NCBI GenBank assembly: GCA_020402945.1
Contig: JADBYQ010000011.1
Location: 62,001-126,000 of the forward strand
DNA length: 64,000 nt
Direction of reading: 5' to 3'
From: Cytophagales bacterium
GTDB lineage: Bacteria; Bacteroidota; Bacteroidia; Cytophagales; Cyclobacteriaceae
Shown: positions 62,063 through 64,000 of the stretch, in pieces
Numbering within the stretch: the first letter of the stretch is position 1
How the letters are laid out: the number at the start of each line of letters is the position of its first letter
The notes under the pieces: generated by a model
Database searches by the model: none
What the model was told of the DNA's origin: nothing
Seen by the model: the letters and a program-made list of their open reading frames with translations, nothing else
Program-made: the position numbers and the translations under genes

Positions 62063-62231
62063 GTTGCGGGTTTCCGGTTTCCAGTTTTCGGGCTTCGATA
62101 ATTAAACTCCCGACTGTTTTAAGCCCGAAGGCCGCAGTCCTAAACTCTTGGATTCAAACTTCTACGCTAATTTGCAATGTTTACAAACCGGGAACTGGCA
62201 AACCAGCAACCAGAAACTGGTAACAGGTAAC
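62063..62231. repeat. Two opposed heptad arms between divergent methyltransferase genes
   Basis: Left arm 62063-62097: GTTGCGG, GTTTCCG, GTTTCCA, GTTTTCG, GGCTTCG. Right arm 62189-62231, read on the other strand: GTTACCT, GTTACCA, GTTTCTG, GTTGCTG, GTTTGCC, AGTTCCC. The arms are inverted copies of one 7-bp theme and flank about 90 nt of non-repeat sequence. The right arm ends 13 nt before the start codon at 62244. It is close in sequence to the in-gene tract at 482-545. Confidence 0.7.
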
Positions 62232-62243
62232 TATATTTACGCC

Positions 62244-63137
62244 ATGAACATTATAAGCGCTTCTTTCTGGATCGACTACGAATTGATTGACTCCGGCAAC
62301 TTTGAAAAGTTAGAGCGATTTGGTGCTTATCATCTTATTCGGCCCGAGCCGCAAGCCATTTGGAATAGTTCTCTGTCGCAAGATGAATGGAAACGATTGG
62401 CAACCGCTCATTTCAATCGTGAACAAAAGGATAACTTTCGCTTTGGAGACGATATAAAAGGTGGATGGAAGAAGTATAAGACCATGTCCGATAGTTGGGA
62501 GATAAAATATGGTTACGACAAGCTTTCACTTTCACTTCGCTTGGCGTTGACAAACTTTGGGCATGTGGGGCTTTTTCCGGAACAGGGAGCGAATTGGAAT
62601 TTTATTTACGATGCCATTTCAAGTTGGAGTTTAGCGAGTCCTAGAGTGTTGAATTTGTTTGCTTATACTGGGGCTGCTTCGGTTGTAGCCAAAGCAGCAG
62701 GGGCAGACGTAACACATGTAGATGCTTCACGACCCGGATTGAATTGGGCCAATCAAAACATGCAGATGAACAGCCTGGATAACATTCGTTGGGTGCATGA
62801 AGACGCGCTCAAGTTTGTGAAGCGCGAAGCGAAGCGAGGAAAAAAGTATAATGGTATTATAATGGATCCACCGCCTTATGGACGCGGTCCCGATGGAGAA
62901 AAGTGGACACTGGAAGAGAAATTGAACGAACTAGTTTCATTAAGTAGTGAATTGCTGGAAGAGAAGAATTCGTTTTTCATCTTGTCGATGTATGCGGTGG
63001 GACTTTCGTCTATTGTAGGCCTGAACGTGGCCAAGAGCAATTTTAAAAACATCGATCCTGAGTTTGGAGAGTTTGTTTTGCATCCCAAAAAGGGCAATGA
63101 TTTGCCGATGGGTACATTTTTGAGGTTTAAAAGATGA
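62244..63137 (+). CDS. Class I SAM-dependent methyltransferase, RlmI/RlmK-like
   Basis: A 297-aa Rossmann methyltransferase. SAM-binding motif VLNLFAYTGAASVVAKAAGADVTHVD, then NxxxN region LNWANQNMQMN and the catalytic-site motif DPPPYGRG (DPPxxGRG) typical of 23S rRNA m5C/m2G methyltransferases of the RlmI/RlmK group. No PUA domain is present. ATG at 62244 is chosen; an earlier in-frame start at 62148 is inside the heptad region. Confidence 0.87.
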   Translation: MNIISASFWIDYELIDSGNFEKLERFGAYHLIRPEPQAIWNSSLSQDEWKRLATAHFNREQKDNFRFGDDIKGGWKKYKTMSDSWEIKYGYDKLSLSLRLALTNFGHVGLFPEQGANWNFIYDAISSWSLASPRVLNLFAYTGAASVVAKAAGADVTHVDASRPGLNWANQNMQMNSLDNIRWVHEDALKFVKREAKRGKKYNGIIMDPPPYGRGPDGEKWTLEEKLNELVSLSSELLEEKNSFFILSMYAVGLSSIVGLNVAKSNFKNIDPEFGEFVLHPKKGNDLPMGTFLRFKR

Positions 63138-63144
63138 CCAAAAA

Positions 63145-63576
63145 TTACTTGACTAATCTCAATCCTTCTATGCCAACAGGTTTGATTTTATTGAGTATAG
63201 TTATGGCGGAGTCAAGGCCTTCCCGGATTACATTGTATTTGTTATTGCCATCGTAGTATCCAGACAAGTGCAAAATATTGTAGGCGGCATTGAACTCTTG
63301 CAACAATTTTTTATCTAACTGAGAAAGCTTGGCTATATAATCTTTCACGGTTTTGCGACTGCTTTTTTTCTCTTTTATTGGAGAGCCTTTTATTTCAAGA
63401 TAGGTGTCAACGGCCATGAGAACACCGTTGTAAGCTGTGCCACAGGCCATCTTCACGTATTTCGTATCTTGGTAGTAGCCACCTTCTTTGTTTCCTTTGG
63501 TTTTCAAGATATCGGTTGCGTTCTCAATATATCGAGCAGCTTCACGATACCGCATTTCTTTTTCTTGCGTACTCAC
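63145..63576 (-). CDS. DUF5618-family small helical protein
   Basis: A 143-aa helical cytosolic protein: EKEMRYREAARYIENATDILKTKG, YVKMACGTAYNGVLMAVDTYLE, RKTVKDYIAKLSQLDKKLL, NAAYNILHLSGYYDG. The pattern matches a Bacteroidota family, often HEPN-like in layout; DUF5618 is recalled, not checked. It is convergent with the preceding methyltransferase gene (8 nt) and divergent from typA. Confidence 0.75.
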   Translation of the reverse strand: MSTQEKEMRYREAARYIENATDILKTKGNKEGGYYQDTKYVKMACGTAYNGVLMAVDTYLEIKGSPIKEKKSSRKTVKDYIAKLSQLDKKLLQEFNAAYNILHLSGYYDGNNKYNVIREGLDSAITILNKIKPVGIEGLRLVK

Positions 63577-63675
63577 GTTGCAAATATAGGGTAAATCCTA
63601 AAAAAGCTGATTCCATCAACTAAATGGTAACAATGAATTGGTTGAACTCGTACCCGGTTTTTGAGTAAATAAGCC

Positions 63676-63683
63676 TATCTTTG
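63676..63683 (+). promoter_or_regulatory. -7 box of the typA promoter
   Basis: TATCTTTG matches TAnnTTTG exactly, 39 nt before the typA ATG. No clear TTG at the -33 spacing is seen. Confidence 0.6.
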
Positions 63684-63721
63684 CGGCCTTAATTCAGAAA
63701 AACCACTAGAATAGGCCATTT

Positions 63722-64000
63722 ATGGATGTTGAAAAAATCAGGAATATTGCGATTATCGCCCACGTTGACCACGGAAAAACAACTTTAGTTGATAAACTGC
63801 TCCATGCAGGCCACATTTTCAAGGATCATGAGAATCCAGGGGAATTGATCATGGATAGCAATGATTTGGAGCGTGAGCGCGGGATCACTATTCTAGCAAA
63901 GAACGTATCTGTTCGCTATAAGGATTATAAGATCAACGTAATCGATACACCCGGCCACAGCGATTTTGGTGGCGAAGTAGAGCGTGTGTTGAACATGGCC
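63722..64000 (+). CDS. typA: Translational GTPase TypA/BipA (partial, N-terminus only)
   Basis: Ribosome-associated GTPase involved in stress adaptation and 50S assembly. The first 93 codons are present and run off the window edge: G1 [11 protein letters not shown]2 region ERERGITI, G3 [18 protein letters not shown]. The spelling around G1 and G3 is TypA-like rather than EF-G or LepA. A consensus -7 box lies upstream. Confidence 0.93.
   Translation, partial: MDVEKIRNIAIIAHVDHGKTTLVDKLLHAGHIFKDHENPGELIMDSNDLERERGITILAKNVSVRYKDYKINVIDTPGHSDFGGEVERVLNMA

Overview
The window is chromosomal DNA from a Bacteroidota bacterium, most likely order Cytophagales. The evidence is the gene families (DUF5686, DUF5777, DUF2490, DUF6913 and DUF5618 proteins, SprB repeats, amidohydrolase and DUF5117-type metalloprotease families), weak ribosome-binding sites, TAnnTTTG-type -7 boxes, and the thrS-infC-rpmI-rplT and parE-parC arrangements. 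Most of the sequence is ordinary core genome with short intergenic gaps. One small accessory patch lies beside a tRNA-Glu gene.

Layout. 1-15.8 kb is almost all on the minus strand: an SF1 helicase running off the left edge, SMUG2-like glycosylase, dapA, a DUF6913 protein, ligA, rsmE, acyl-CoA-binding protein, citrate synthase, a prohibitin, a potassium-channel-like protein with a degenerate filter, an H1-like basic protein, a DUF2490 protein, mnmE, an Nramp transporter fused to a universal stress domain, its DtxR/MntR regulator with a clear palindromic operator, and a glycosyltransferase. 15.9-24 kb holds dapD, a DUF3108 protein, a response regulator, a five-PAS plus GAF histidine kinase, mscL, a 3-hydroxyacyl-CoA dehydrogenase and small membrane or lipoproteins. 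24.2-32.8 kb holds parE, parC, an OmpA-like protein, a GH1 glycosidase, trmH and a SanA-like protein. 32.9-39 kb holds a DUF5686 outer-membrane protein, thrS, infC, rpmI and rplT. 39-45.5 kb holds an Uma2-family protein, a lipoprotein cytochrome c / YceI / DUF5777 operon, a sodium:solute symporter, OsmC and a sulfhydrylase (metZ). 45.5-47.6 kb holds an ABM-like fragment and a secreted repeat protein.

47.6-50.7 kb is the accessory patch. It contains a decayed IS5-family element whose right end cuts into a two-gene unit that looks like a truncated nuclease-plus-partner (possibly defence-type) locus, then a scar with a duplicated coding segment, then tRNA-Glu. 50.9-64 kb returns to core genes: gapdh, a zinc metalloprotease, a TPR histidine kinase, three tandem amidohydrolase paralogues, two RNA/DNA-type methyltransferases, a DUF5618 protein and the start of typA.

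The most unusual signals are: (1) a family of 7-bp-periodic, partly palindromic repeats at six loci, one of them lying in frame inside a helicase gene as exactly nine heptads; (2) the three amidohydrolases, of which only the middle one keeps the metal-binding HxH motif; (3) the K+-channel-like protein without a TxGYGD filter; (4) the IS-truncated two-gene locus at tRNA-Glu; and (5) the SprB-repeat/CX4CH cytochrome operon. Family names come from recalled motifs; no database search was run.
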